Origin: Cryptomeria japonica | Lineage: Eukaryota > Streptophyta > Pinopsida > Cupressales > Cupressaceae | Direction of reading: 5' to 3' | DNA length: 64,000 bases | Assembly (NCBI RefSeq): GCF_030272615.1 | Contig: NC_081413.1 | Span: 184,249,451 to 184,313,450 of the forward strand | Part shown: one piece after another, positions 31,545 to 43,210 of the stretch | How the letters are laid out: every line of letters starts with the position of its first letter | Position numbering within the stretch: position 1 is the first letter of the stretch | Translations under genes and position numbers: made by a program | The notes under the pieces: generated by a model | Database searches by the model: none | Seen by the model: the letters and a program-made list of their open reading frames with translations, nothing else | What the model was told of the DNA's origin: nothing

Positions 31545-34239
31545 CATCAACTATTTATCATGTGTATGAGAGTAAATAATTGAAACAACAAATTAAGGAT
31601 AGGAGCCCCCACTCCTAATTAACATTGTAAAACTAGGCAAGAAAAAAATCCTCTAAATGTTACATGAGAGGGCTTGAATGTGATCAGAACATTAGTGACA
31701 TGTACATCATTTTCGACACCGACCAGCCGATTTTAACGCTACCCACGTTGTTCCCGCCATACCATCATAAATGTCGCATAGAGCCAACTTTTACTGTGGA
31801 CATGGACTTTATTATGCATTTCATATAAATTGAATGTGATAAAACAAATTACTCAGTGAGTTTTTCTCTAAAACATGAATTTTGATGGCTACTTATTGAT
31901 CTGTGGCAGGGATTTCATAATTTCATTTCGATTAACAACAATTCTGACAAGTACTTTTTTATTTGTAATAGACAAGACATGTTGATTTGTGTATAGTCGG
32001 TGGGTATATCAATTAATTTCAAATAAGCACCAACATCTTCCACCATCTCCAAATTACCCAACATGTCAATGGTGAACCCAAATCGACTTAAGTGGAAGTT
32101 TTTGATTTGTCACTGGTATTGTTGGGAAGTGCCTACTCGGAGCTACATAAAGCCCTTCAATTGAACAATTTTCGCTAATAATATTTGAGAATATTGCCAC
32201 ACCTTGGCACTAACACATAAATGTAATCCAGATTATTTTGTGAAGACAAAGATAAAGTTTCACTATTCTATATTTTATTTCTTTGATGTTTTATCTTCTA
32301 CTAAATAAATTAAATTAAAATAACCATAAACAGGTCTAAAAGTTTAGCAGTTAGCTAATAGAGGAAATTAACAAATAATAAACTGATTCCTCCACTCACC
32401 ATTGACAGCCACCCAAAGAAACGTCATGAGAACACTGATGAGAAGGATGACGAAAAGAAACAAACAATATTTGCCAACACTCGTGTAAATAACTTGAATT
32501 GAAAAGACCTGTTTATTTTACTAGATCCACCAATTCTAAGAAACTCTCAACAATTCAACATTCCAAAACTTTGACCATATGAAGAACCAAGCTATGTGGA
32601 GTTCCGTTGAAAGGTGGAGAGAAAAATGGTATAAAAGTGGATGAACAAAAAAGATGAAGCTACTGTATGAAAGACCTAGGTGAAACATTAAGCTACGTGG
32701 AGTCCCACTGAAAGATGGAAAGAATAGAAAGAAAAGTGCCCAGATTGTAGAAAATGATGGATATTTAATACAAGGGAACCAATAGAACTAGGCAAGAATG
32801 AAATTCTCAAAATGCTACATGAAAAAGCTTCAATGCGGTCAAAACATTAGTGATAGGTACATCGCTTTCAGCACAGACCAACCGATTTTCACAGTACTCA
32901 CACTATTCAAGCCACACCATCATAAATGTTGCATAGAGCCAATTATTACTGTGGACATAGGATTTATTATGCATTTCCTATAAACCAAATGTGATAAAAC
33001 AAATTACTTCGCAAGTTCTTTGAAACATGAAATTGACAGTTACTTATTGATTTGTGACATGGATTTCTTGATTTCATTCTGATTAAGAGCAATTTAGATA
33101 GGTACTTTTTTATTTGTGATAGACAAGGCATGTTGATTTGTGTATAGTTAGAGGGTATATCAATTAGTTTCTAGTAAGCACCTTCATTTTTCAGCCTCTC
33201 CAGATTACTCGACATGTCAATCATCAACCCATATCGGCCTGAACAAAAGTTCTTGATTTGTGACTGGTACAGTCGATAGGGGTCTTGCTAAAAGCTACAT
33301 AAATCCCTTCAATTTCAATAGTTTTTGCTAATAATTTTCTACAACGTTAAAAAAAGTCTAGTGTGAGAAATACGGAAACCAATGAGAGGTTTCTCACAAT
33401 AAAATAGCCTAAAACATATGAAATGAGTGATTAGGACATTGGAAAAGTGTCATCTATTAGATTTGAATAAAATTGTTGACCAAAAATTCTAAATCTCACT
33501 ATGCATTCAAATCATTGTCAATAGTTGTTATGCAGAGCTGACAATCTCTATTGAAAGGTCATTTTTGGATTGAAATTTGAAAATAAATTAAAAAACTAAG
33601 AGTTGACTGTGTCAAACTTTGATAGGGTCGACCAAGGAGCAGACACAAGAAGGGCCACACACAAGCTGTGTAGGAGCAAGCACAGGTGTAGGGCAGACAA
33701 ACCACGGGCATATAGATAAGGGTTGCGGCAGGTGCAGATGAAGTGTTGGCAAAGCAGGGATATATCAAAAACCCTAGCCCCATAAACTTACCCCAAAAGC
33801 TAGACAAATAATCATAGTTACTTGATATGAGTTGCAGGTCCTGACTCACCAGGAACTTACCTGCAAGTAACCAAGCGAGCTACTTAGCACACACAGAAAA
33901 TTGCGGGTTTGGGAGCTTTTAAATTTGGTGGCACCATTACTAAAATAGATGATATCGAAAAGATAATTCAAAAGTGTGTTTCAGTTTATGTCATTGTTGC
34001 TTCATAGCACCCTTACCTCCTCTTACCATTGATAAATCAGGTTGGCATGCTACTCACATAACCAACTGGAAAAGGATATCCATTCTCCTATCCCAATCCT
34101 TGTCTACAATAACCAATAACAAAGAGAAAGAAAAATGCTCTTGTCAACATTCTAGGTGTAGATCCCACCTTACCACTCTCAACTTCATTCACACTTAAAA
34201 TTCGTTGTAATATAATATTTTCTAATATACAATTATAAA
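31545..34239. other. Intergenic region with a diverged ~553-bp direct repeat
   Basis: No convincing gene. 31631-32184 and 32786-33338 are direct repeats starting AACTAGGCAAGAA and ending near TTGCTAATAATWTT, with roughly 20 percent mismatch and small indels. A shorter echo (AAGCTAYGTGGAGTYCC) occurs near 32590 and 32692. Small open frames here look like chance. Confidence 0.6.
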
Positions 34240-34976
34240 AGCGAGGAATTCAAGAGCCGACTACACATTTGGTTGAGGAATTTAATTGTGGCCAACTTGT
34301 GGATGTTGTAATTATGTTCTAGGCTGACTTGTGAATTTAATTATCAATGTAATGCATATATATTGTTGATCTAGGTTCATTCCTCGAGAGTCAGTGAAGT
34401 GAATGTGGTGGAAGAGTTGTATGAGATGCTTATTTAATTAACAGAGATGAATTAAGGTGTGTGAAGCAAGTTGCGGATCCTATACACACTGATATAGTGT
34501 TTTGTAGCAGATCAGATCTAGCTAATGGTGCAATCTGCATGATACATATCTTGTTGTATTTGAGGTTGAATCCTTATAATCTAAGTTGGTGCTTTGTTCT
34601 TATATTAGAGGATTGGGGTCTCCAGAAGGTTGGTGCCTACAAATTCATTGTAAGGGGATGGTGTCTCTAGTGGGTTGGTACCCATAAACATTTGTAAGTT
34701 TCAAATTTCTTTGTGAGGCATGATTTGGATAGTAGATCCAAGCAACTATTCTCACCATGGTTTTTCCCTTCTGGGTTTCCACGTATATCTAGTGTTCTTT
34801 TGTGTGGATTTGTGTTTATGTTTATCATTTGTATAGTTGCTTTATTGTTAAAATAAAATACAAAAACGCTGCTAATGATAGGTTGGATTTGAAGTAAAGC
34901 TTTTGAATATACCGATTCGTTCACCCCCTCCCCTACACCCAGCTCCCCCCTCTCAATATATCTATGTGCTTAACAA
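34240..34976 (+). repeat. Copia-type LTR relic
   Basis: Contains CACCATGGTTTTTCCCTT followed by a GGGTTTCCACG-like box, then TTCACCCCCTCCCC and a CTTAACA end near 34976. The same order occurs at the ends of the D and F LTRs. The 5' boundary is approximate and no internal region adjoins it, so it is a solo or truncated LTR. Confidence 0.5.
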
Positions 34977-36330
34977 TAACGTCAAAAAATAGTCTCAAGC
35001 ACTTTCATATCTTTGTCATTGCACTAAGTCTTATTTGTCCTATTCTAAAATGCATGGTTATTTCTTTGAGAAATTGCTCTTGAATGATGCAGGAAATCCC
35101 CATTCCCGAAACAACCTTAAAATAATATATAAAAATGAGCATAAGATAACATCTATCGAAAATGTAAGAAAGAAACAAAATCTGTCACAGAAATACAATG
35201 TTTGAAACAAATGCCATAGACATATTCAGCTCAAAATTAGTCCTCAATTACAATTTCGACATGCTAAAAATGCACTCAAAAGTGGTAGTGGTAGTTAGCA
35301 ACATCTAAAACAATTTGAGAATATATGGCCAATGCAGGCCCAACGCTGCAAGATATTATAGGGTTGGTCTCTTGTTGAGCAAACAATGACTAATTAAAAA
35401 CTAAGAGAACCATCTAGCAATGCACCATCTATTCATAGCCATGCATCAAAGACAGATTTATGGAACTTAGCTGTAGGTAGAAACACACAAAATGGTCAAC
35501 TTGCACTGTGTTATGACAAGATTATCTTTTATTAACAAAAGGATTTTTAAAAGTATATCTTATTGTTTCATTTATCAAAAAACTAAAACCAAAAAATATT
35601 TAAATGAAAAATAGAATGAACATAAACTAACTAAAAGAACACTTGAAAACACTGCTATCAGATTGACTGCAAATATAAAAATTAATAGAAAAGAAGTTCT
35701 GAATGAACACCGGGAAGGGCCTAATAAGATTAACACACCTTTCAAATTTTTATGTTAAGATTTCAGAATAGCTTTTATTTTGAACTCAAACCATATAAAA
35801 TGTATCAGAATTAAATTTACACAAAGCAATCTATCAATATAAAACTCTATTTAGAATAGCAGCAACCATGCCCTGCAGTAAAACCACCACCACTTCATCT
35901 TAATGACAAATTTTATTATATCATCAACTGTGGCTCTTAATATAAAAAGGAAAAAGTTAAAAAAGAAAAGAATAAGAAATAAAAAGAGGAGAAAAGGCCT
36001 TTCCAATCTGTTCCATTTACACAGATGTCACCATCTCAACCCAGAAACTACCCTCAAGTCACACAGCCTTCTTTTCTGAAGGAATAAAAGAAGTGATAAA
36101 ATCTTTTGTGATTACTCCATAGAGAGGACAATCAAATTAGCTAGAAATCTGCAAGGAAATGGCTGGACAATTTTGGCTATGAACAGGCTTCTCATCCAAC
36201 TTCTTTACTTTTGGTTGGATATGTGTCTCCAATTAATCACAAGTACACTCCAATAATCATAGTTTCAATTAATTAAACACGTATCAGAATAAGCTAAAGA
36301 TAGACGCAAAAGAAAAAGAATTTGAAATAT
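34977..36330. other. AT-rich intergenic DNA, nothing recognised
   Basis: No long open frame, repeat or RNA gene found. Confidence 0.5.
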
Positions 36331-36806
36331 ACTCCTAAGTCGATAGCAGGTGTTCTTCAGCAGAATTTATAACATTTTCATCATGCACTATAACAAGCAA
36401 AGAAAAAATTTGAAACACGTTTTTACCACAAACAGCTACACATATGATAAGAGGATGTCCTCTACGCATTAGCTCCACCTGCATTGTCTTTGAATTGATA
36501 GGTGTGTCTCTCCCATCAGTCCCAATCACACCCTACATAAATCCTTGCTCAATATTGCACAAGGGAAAGAAAAGAACCATTGATTATGTTAATAAAACAA
36601 AAGAAAAAATAAACTATACTCTGAGTAGAAGCATAACATAAAAAATTCAACATAAACTACTAAATTGATAGGGGATGTTCTTCACTAAAACTTACAAGAT
36701 TTTCATCAGGCGTTATCACAGATTCACAAGCAAAGGAAACTTTTGAAACACATTTTTACCACAAATAACTACAGATATCCAGTGGTGGGCATCCTCTGCA
36801 CATTAG
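36331..36806 (-). repeat. Imperfect ~140-bp direct repeat with exon-like content
   Basis: 36332-36472 and 36662-36806 align (GATGTTCTTCA...TTTTCATCA...AAACACRTTTTTACCACAAA). On the minus strand the first copy contains an open stretch (36529-36335) preceded by an acceptor-like TAG and followed by GTAAAAAC. The second copy is a degraded version. This may be a duplicated exon-intron block of an unknown or dead gene lying 3' of the PPR gene on the same strand. Confidence 0.35.
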
Positions 36807-37384
36807 TAATAACCACAAAGCAACCTGAAACAATAGTTCGACCACAAAAAGATTCTAGATCTTAAGCAGATAGATTAGTCTCAGTCATGAATAGAACTTC
36901 AACATTTACAGAATCAAGTAAACCTAAAAATTCATATTGATGCTCATATTTAAATTAGAACCCTAACTGCTAAACAACTAATAGCCAAAACAAATTATTA
37001 ATTACTGTAAGTCTGAATTTGATTGCAAGTTGTCTCAATGTAAAATATGGATAAGTTAAAGATTAAATTTTGCTTGATTATCATTGGTACATAGGACAAA
37101 AATTAATTAAAACAATAAAAACAAAAACCCAACCTTGCTTAAATTACCTTTGGAGAATTAATCCAGACAGGACCATACAAAAATGGCAAAAAAATGGAGT
37201 AAAGAACTATCACAAGATGCTCTCCTCGTCATTTTCAATCAGAGAATTGATTATAATCGCTTTTCTCTTCTTTCCTGCTGGGCAAGCATACTCCAAGTTC
37301 CATAAAGTGTTCATCTCCTTTTGCTTTTCCCATTCTCCACCTCCTCCTCTATCTTTCTGGAACCATACAGGCTGCCTGCAAAAT

Positions 37385-37722
37385 AGCTCAATGTCATTAA
37401 AGGTCCATGACATTACAAGGGCCTGAACAATACCCCTACCAGTATATAGGAAGTGATTCACACTTTACATAAGATTAATCAAGTCAATGGCATGGTTTTG
37501 CTATCTAAAAACTCAAAAAACACTTATTGGAAACTGAAAACAAAACCTGTTTCCCTTTTTTTGATGCATGTCTGATACAAAGGACCTGTTATAGTGCGAA
37601 CAAATATTCCCAGTTTGCTTAATTTAGCACCGCCATTGATCTCTACAAGAACATTGCCATTGCTTGAAATAATGATATAGCTTGCATTTCTCACTTTTCT
37701 TGCAACAATCTTGGAGATAAAC
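37385..37722 (-). other. Possible two-exon coding relic downstream of the PPR gene
   Basis: On the minus strand a coding-like stretch (37722 to about 37552) reads a segment containing SYIIISSNGNVLVEINGG and GIFVRTITGPLYQTC, then meets a donor-like ACAG|GTTTTG. An acceptor-like TTTTGCAG|GC occurs about 170 bases later (near 37384). Joining the two keeps a short Lys/Arg-rich frame that soon stops. I do not recognise the protein. It could be an unannotated small gene, part of the PPR transcript's 3' region, or chance. Confidence 0.25.
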
Positions 37723-37899
37723 TAGGTTGCTTTATTGTAGTTAACACATATTTGAAGGTTCTTGACAGCTCTGATAGTTATTGCAGGAGACATGTTTTAA
37801 CAATCCAAATGCAATGAGCGATCTCTCAAAATGGTGGCAGAGAAATAATTGTTCTTTTTCCTCCTCCACATCATTCAGTACATGTTTTGAATCTGGATG

Positions 37900-40662
37900 T
37901 TACCCTGCTAGTTTCATCTCCCAAGAAAATTCCTCCAACTTCGCATAATTTCTGGCATTTGTGGGTGCAATGTCTCCTATACAAAAAGAATGTACAATTT
38001 TTTGGACTTCAATCCAACTACATCCTGCTATCTTATTAATTCCTCTATCTTTCATCAACCTCCTTAGCTTTTGAGCATCATCCCACCTGCTTATTTCTGC
38101 ATTGATGCTTGACAGAAGGACATAGGGTGCAGCATTTTTAGAATCCATCGCAAAAAGGAGATCTGCTGCATATACTCCAAGTCCTATATTCTTGTGCAAT
38201 TTACAAGCGCCAAGCAAACACTTCCAAACAACCATGGCAGGTTTAACTGGCATTTTGATGATAAAGTTTAAAGTTTCCTCAAGATAACCAGCACGGCCAA
38301 GAAGATCAACCATGCATACATAATGATCCATTGTAGGCATAATACAATACAAGTTGCTCATGCCATTGAAGTACTTGCAGCCCTCATTCACTAAACCTGC
38401 ATGGCTGCATGCAAATAAAACACAGATAAAACTCACATGGTCAATGCATGTTCCTGAGTGATATATTAGATCAAAGAGTTCAAGCGCATCCTTGTGAAAT
38501 CCGTGCATTGCATATCCTGCAATCATTGCACTCCATGAGAAAGCATCTGGTTCAGACATTTCATCAAACATTTGGCGTGCCTTCTGTATGCTTCCACATT
38601 TTGCATACATATCTACCAGGGCACTTGCAACTACAACATTTGACGAAAATCCACCTTCAACTGTGCTTTGATGGATGTCCATACCTTGTTCAAGGACTCC
38701 TAGTTTTGCACAGGCTGTAATAATGCTAGCAAAGGTAAACTGATCTGGTTGGACACCTAACAATTGCATTTTCTTCAAAGTCCTAAAGGCCTTCCTAACA
38801 TCCCCATTATGTGCATAGCCTGCAATCATAGCAGTCCATGACACCACATTTCTTTGTGGCATATTGTCAAACACTTCCTGTGCTTTCTTCATGCTACCAC
38901 ATCTTGCATACATGTCTACCAGAGCACTCGAAACTACAACATCTGAACATAAATTGTTTTCCATCATGGTTCGATGGATATTTATACCCTCTTCCAAATT
39001 TCCTATTTTGGCACAGGCAGGGAGGATGCTGGCAAAAGTAAACTGATCAGGTTGGACAGCTGCCAATTGCATTTTCTTAAATATCTCCAAGGACTTTTGA
39101 ATAGAACCATTATGCACATATCCAGTTATCATCGTGTTCCATGAGACCACATTTCTTTGCGGCATATCATCAAACACTTTCTGTGCTTTCTGCATGCTTC
39201 CACTTTTTGCATACATGTCTATCAGGGCGCTCGCAACTACAACATTGAAACAAAAACCGTTTTCAATTATGCCTTTATGGATGCATAAACCCTGTTCTAA
39301 TGCTCCTATTCCGGCACAGGCTGGGAGGATGCTGGCAAAGGTGAAGTGATCGGGTAGAATACCTGCAAATTGCATTTCTTTAAAAGTCTCGAAAGCCTTT
39401 TCAGAAAGCTCATTCTGTACATATCCTGCGATCATGGCGTTCCATGAGACTATATCTCTTTGAGGCATATTACCAAACACTTTCCATGCCTTCTGCATGC
39501 TTCCACATTTTGCGTACATGTCTATAAGGGCACTAGCAACTAAAGGATCCGAAAAAATCCCGTTTTCCATTATGCTTTGATGCATACCCATGCCCTGTTC
39601 CAAAACCCCTATTTTAGCACAGGCTGTGATGATGCTGGCAAAGGTGAAGTGATTAGGTTCGAAACCTGCCAACTGCATTTCTTTAAAAGTCTCCAAGGCT
39701 TCTTCAATAAAACCATTCTGTGCATATCCTGCAATCATCGCATTCCATGACACCACATTTCTTTGAGGCATTTCTCTAAAAAGCCCTAAAGCCGCATCTA
39801 CAGCACCATTTTGTGCATGTACTGCAATCATTGTATTCCATGAAACCACGTCTCGTCGTGGCATTTGTTTAAAAAGATTAAGAGCCTCGTCTAGAACCCC
39901 ATATTGTGCACATCCTGCAATTATTGTATTCCATGAAACCACATCTCGTAGAGGCATTTCTTTGAAAAGCCTTAAAACCTCATCAAAAGGACCATTTTGT
40001 GCATACCCTGCAATCATCACATTCCAAGTCACCACATTTCTTTTAGGCATTTTGTCAAACACTTCGCGTGCCTTCTGTATGCTTCCACATTTCGCATACA
40101 TATCTATGAGTGCACTCCCTACTACAACATCTGATAAAAGTGTGCTCTCAATTACTATTTGATGGATACCCATACCCTTATCCAAATCGCGTATTTCGGC
40201 ACAGATGGGGAGGATGCTGGAGAAGGTGAACCGATCGGGTTGAACGCCTGATCGTCGCATTACGTGAAACACTGCCAATGCCTCGTGAGGATACCCACAT
40301 CGTCGGTAAGCTGCAATCATCAAATTCCATGAGACGCAGTCTTGTTCTGACATTTTGTCAAACACTTTGCGAGCTTCAACTAAACTACCGCACTTAACAT
40401 ACAGGTTGATCAAGTTGTTTTGGAAAAATGTGGGGGTAGTAACTGCAACTTCCCTGTGTGTAGTAAGCACATTTTGTGGCGCCTCCTTCAACCGACCCTC
40501 TCTAGACAATGCTCTGAGTTTGAGATTGAGATGAGCAGAGAATGGAAATGCATGAATATAATTGAAGTGGATTGTGTTGTTGCTCACTGTAAATCTACTT
40601 CTGCTACAGTCACAACCAAACATTATTACCGCCCTCGTCCTCAAACAAACTATTATTGCCAT
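37900..40662 (-). CDS. PLS-class pentatricopeptide repeat protein, E subgroup (920 aa)
   Basis: Intact, intron-less ORF starting ATG at 40662; the next Met is residue 14. After a ~75-residue N-terminus that could be an organelle transit peptide, residues ~77-810 are PPR motifs of P, L and S types, with repeated DMYAKCGS, VSWN-MIAGYAQNG and FTFASI-PAC signatures. Residues 210-302 hold three consecutive 31-residue S-type motifs leading directly into a fourth VSWNAMIAGY motif, interrupting the P-L-S order. Residues ~812-886 are an E domain (VVWKCLLGACKLHKN ... GCSWIEV), followed by a short E-like tail ending at 920; no DYW deaminase domain. Proteins of this class bind organellar RNA and specify C-to-U editing, recruiting a deaminase in trans. 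The exact target cannot be read by eye. Confidence 0.92.
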   Translation of the reverse strand: MAIIVCLRTRAVIMFGCDCSRSRFTVSNNTIHFNYIHAFPFSAHLNLKLRALSREGRLKEAPQNVLTTHREVAVTTPTFFQNNLINLYVKCGSLVEARKVFDKMSEQDCVSWNLMIAAYRRCGYPHEALAVFHVMRRSGVQPDRFTFSSILPICAEIRDLDKGMGIHQIVIESTLLSDVVVGSALIDMYAKCGSIQKAREVFDKMPKRNVVTWNVMIAGYAQNGPFDEVLRLFKEMPLRDVVSWNTIIAGCAQYGVLDEALNLFKQMPRRDVVSWNTMIAVHAQNGAVDAALGLFREMPQRNVVSWNAMIAGYAQNGFIEEALETFKEMQLAGFEPNHFTFASIITACAKIGVLEQGMGMHQSIMENGIFSDPLVASALIDMYAKCGSMQKAWKVFGNMPQRDIVSWNAMIAGYVQNELSEKAFETFKEMQFAGILPDHFTFASILPACAGIGALEQGLCIHKGIIENGFCFNVVVASALIDMYAKSGSMQKAQKVFDDMPQRNVVSWNTMITGYVHNGSIQKSLEIFKKMQLAAVQPDQFTFASILPACAKIGNLEEGINIHRTMMENNLCSDVVVSSALVDMYARCGSMKKAQEVFDNMPQRNVVSWTAMIAGYAHNGDVRKAFRTLKKMQLLGVQPDQFTFASIITACAKLGVLEQGMDIHQSTVEGGFSSNVVVASALVDMYAKCGSIQKARQMFDEMSEPDAFSWSAMIAGYAMHGFHKDALELFDLIYHSGTCIDHVSFICVLFACSHAGLVNEGCKYFNGMSNLYCIMPTMDHYVCMVDLLGRAGYLEETLNFIIKMPVKPAMVVWKCLLGACKLHKNIGLGVYAADLLFAMDSKNAAPYVLLSSINAEISRWDDAQKLRRLMKDRGINKIAGCSWIEVQKIVHSFCIGDIAPTNARNYAKLEEFSWEMKLAG

Positions 40663-42164
40663 TTATTGATTCAATGTGAATCGAACCTCATCCAATACGT
40701 GGCTTGCCATTGCTACTATTGTTTTCTTGAAACTTCAATTTCCGATGCTGAATTTCAACTGCTCTGCAATTTTCATTTTCTAGTTGCCCCCCCTGATTTT
40801 AAAGCTAAACTTCAATTTTCTTGGAGAATCTCCAGACGTTTATATCTTTAGGTTTTAATGTCTTCAGTGGGTTTCTGGCGAAGGCCATGTTTTATTGAAT
40901 CTGGCACAGCCATATAAACTGGCAACGCGTCCATTTCATGGCAGTAATTGTGTATGAATCGCAGCTGCAGATTGTTTGGTTTGGATGTCTTTAATGTTGT
41001 ATTTTGGGTTTCTTCTTCATTTGTGGTTTTTTGTATTGATCATGTAAAAGAGAATACAATAAAAAAATGAAATAGCAGTCTATCTACCAGCTCATCATAC
41101 AAACATATGAACAAGACTGTTCCGCTGAATTAAACAGCTCACTAAACATGACAGTTAATATATATATATATAATTAACAATAGTTGATAACCTTTAATTG
41201 GGAATATTTAATTAACAATAGTTGATAACCTTTAATTGGGAAGGTTGGGTTTCTAAAAGATGCCATAATAATTATATATTAATAATAATAAGATATTTGC
41301 AAAGATATCATATTCATTGAGGTTAATTAGGATTAGTATATAAGAAAAGATTAATTTAGATTAATTATTGATGATATGTGGGTTTATGTAATTCTAAATT
41401 ATATGTCATTTTAAAAAAGAAAATATAAAGTGGATGGGAATACTTGACTTGATGATTGAAGAATGAATAATTTTAGTGTACATTTAAATTTGACTAACAA
41501 TTGTGTAGTAAGTGACATCTTTTTGTTTGTGCAAGACTTATGTTTTGTATGTGTAATGGTGAGGAAAAATTAGGGTTTCACCAATTAAGATAATAAAACC
41601 ATTTATCTTACCTAAGGGGTCATTATATTAAAAGAGGGGGTGAATCCAATAGATCTAGCCACAATTCAATTGGAAAAAAGGTTGAGGATATTGATGAGAT
41701 TTACCAATTTGTTATCTCCTCTTTTTGAGTTGAAATTCGGATGTGAATTGTGAAATCAGTGCAAGACAAGGGATAATTGAGATGAAACAGTGAAAACAGA
41801 TTGCTACAGGTATCCAATAGAGCCACTGATAGGGATTGGGCAAGAGAAGAGAATTAGAACCTGTTCCTAAAAGTTTAGGCCTTTTTTTTAGGTTCGAGTA
41901 GTAGAGATTCGCCCTAATCCTTAAATTTTCACTCCGTCGAAATTTGAACATGTTTGTCGTTGTCAACTTTGTCAAAATCTCTTAGTGCAACTCCTAAGTC
42001 AATTCCCTATACACAGAAAGAGAGGAAAAGGGTTGTGGATAGGGGTTTGCCTTAGGTCAAATCCCGATTTAGGAATTAACCTTGAATTGAATAATGTAAA
42101 TACTAAATTAAATGGTAGGAGATATACCTCATATCTGCAATGGTTGATAGAAAGATTGATGATA
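40663..42164. other. Region upstream of the PPR gene; AT-rich with a 34-bp duplication
   Basis: It contains the PPR promoter region on the minus strand, with no clear TATA box assigned. A perfect 34-bp duplication starting TAATTAACAATAGTTGATAA lies at 41171-41204 and 41209-41242, next to a short (TA)n run. From about 41650 to 42164 it probably belongs to the minus-strand LTR-like element G, which F interrupts. No gene is seen. Confidence 0.5.
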
Positions 42165-42169
42165 CAATG
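42165..42169 (+). repeat. Target-site duplication of element F, left copy
   Basis: CAATG, repeated at 50330-50334 directly after the 3' LTR. Confidence 0.85.
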
Positions 42170-43144
42170 TGTTGGAATGTTATCATTGATGCTTATGGCA
42201 ACATGAGCTTAATGCTCTTGGATAGTTTTTTGGATAGTCCAACAAGCTGGACTATATATACATGAGTCTTATTATGGTTTGCACTCCTCCGTAGTTATTT
42301 GTACTGGTATGTGGTTTTGACACTGATTCTATTGATGCCTAAGGTACCTATATTCAAGATTTCATATGTTTGCATGAAAAGGTTTGAAAGATACTCGGTC
42401 TAAAATCCTTGTCTGGCAGTTTATTTGTTTTTTTGACACAGGATAGTTAGCTCAAGGAGTCCACATTTTGTCAAACGATCATATTTTGCTTTATGGTTTT
42501 GCAACAAGACTAAGGATAGTTCACAGCATGTAATTTCCAGTGGACATCATCTTGCATCATGTTTTTGCCGACTTATGTGGATGATTTGTGTAGCAAGTAA
42601 AATGTGCTTTTGGACCAACTCAATTATTGGAATGAAGGATATGCAAACAATATGAATCAATATGGATCGATATATATGTATGATTTTTAGTGCAAGTAGT
42701 ACTAATAGTGATAATATACATTGATATGTGATAGAAGAGTTGATAAAGTGTGTAGAATCTATTTACTGAGCCCAATTGGAATTGTACTTCATGCATGTCT
42801 AAGATGCAAGTATAACAATTCCTTTTGTAACTATTTTTGGGCAGTAAGCCCTTCAGCAATGAGTCTTATATAGGTAGTGAGCCCTCCAGTAGTGATCCAT
42901 GCAGTGAGCACTATTGTAATATTTTGTAACCAGTTATAAGATATTAAGAGTTAACCCTCTCTATGATTTTTCCCTTATAGGTTTCCATGCAAAAATACTG
43001 GTGTCAAGTGTTATGTGTTGCTTTCATATTTTACTTCCCTTTTATTGCAATTAATTATGTTATGCGGATGGTTATTTAAAAATTGTAATACATTTAAGGG
43101 AATACTGATTCACCCCCCCTCTTAGTATTTTCGAATGTTCAACA
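42170..43144 (+). repeat. 5' LTR of element F
   Basis: TGTTGGAATG at the start and GTTCAACA at the end. Near its end are the TTTTTCCCTTATAGGTTTCC block and a CACCCCCCCTC run shared with other copia LTRs here. It includes a TATATATAC box near 42252-42260. Confidence 0.85.
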
Positions 43145-43146
43145 GT

Positions 43147-43158
43147 TGGTATTAGAGC
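43147..43158 (+). other. Primer-binding site of element F
   Basis: TGGTATTAGAGC, two bases after the LTR end. It matches the common TGGTATCAGAGC site for initiator Met-tRNA apart from one transition. Confidence 0.85.
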
Positions 43159-43210
43159 TTGTCCTTTGAAGGATCCTAACAGCATGAAGGAAATCTTGTA
43201 GGTTGAACAT

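Noticed and set aside
38448-40162. Several plus-strand frames of 60-90 codons with Cys/His/Leu-rich repeats
   Set aside because: They are opposite-strand readings of the PPR repeats; their apparent repetition comes from the PPR motifs.
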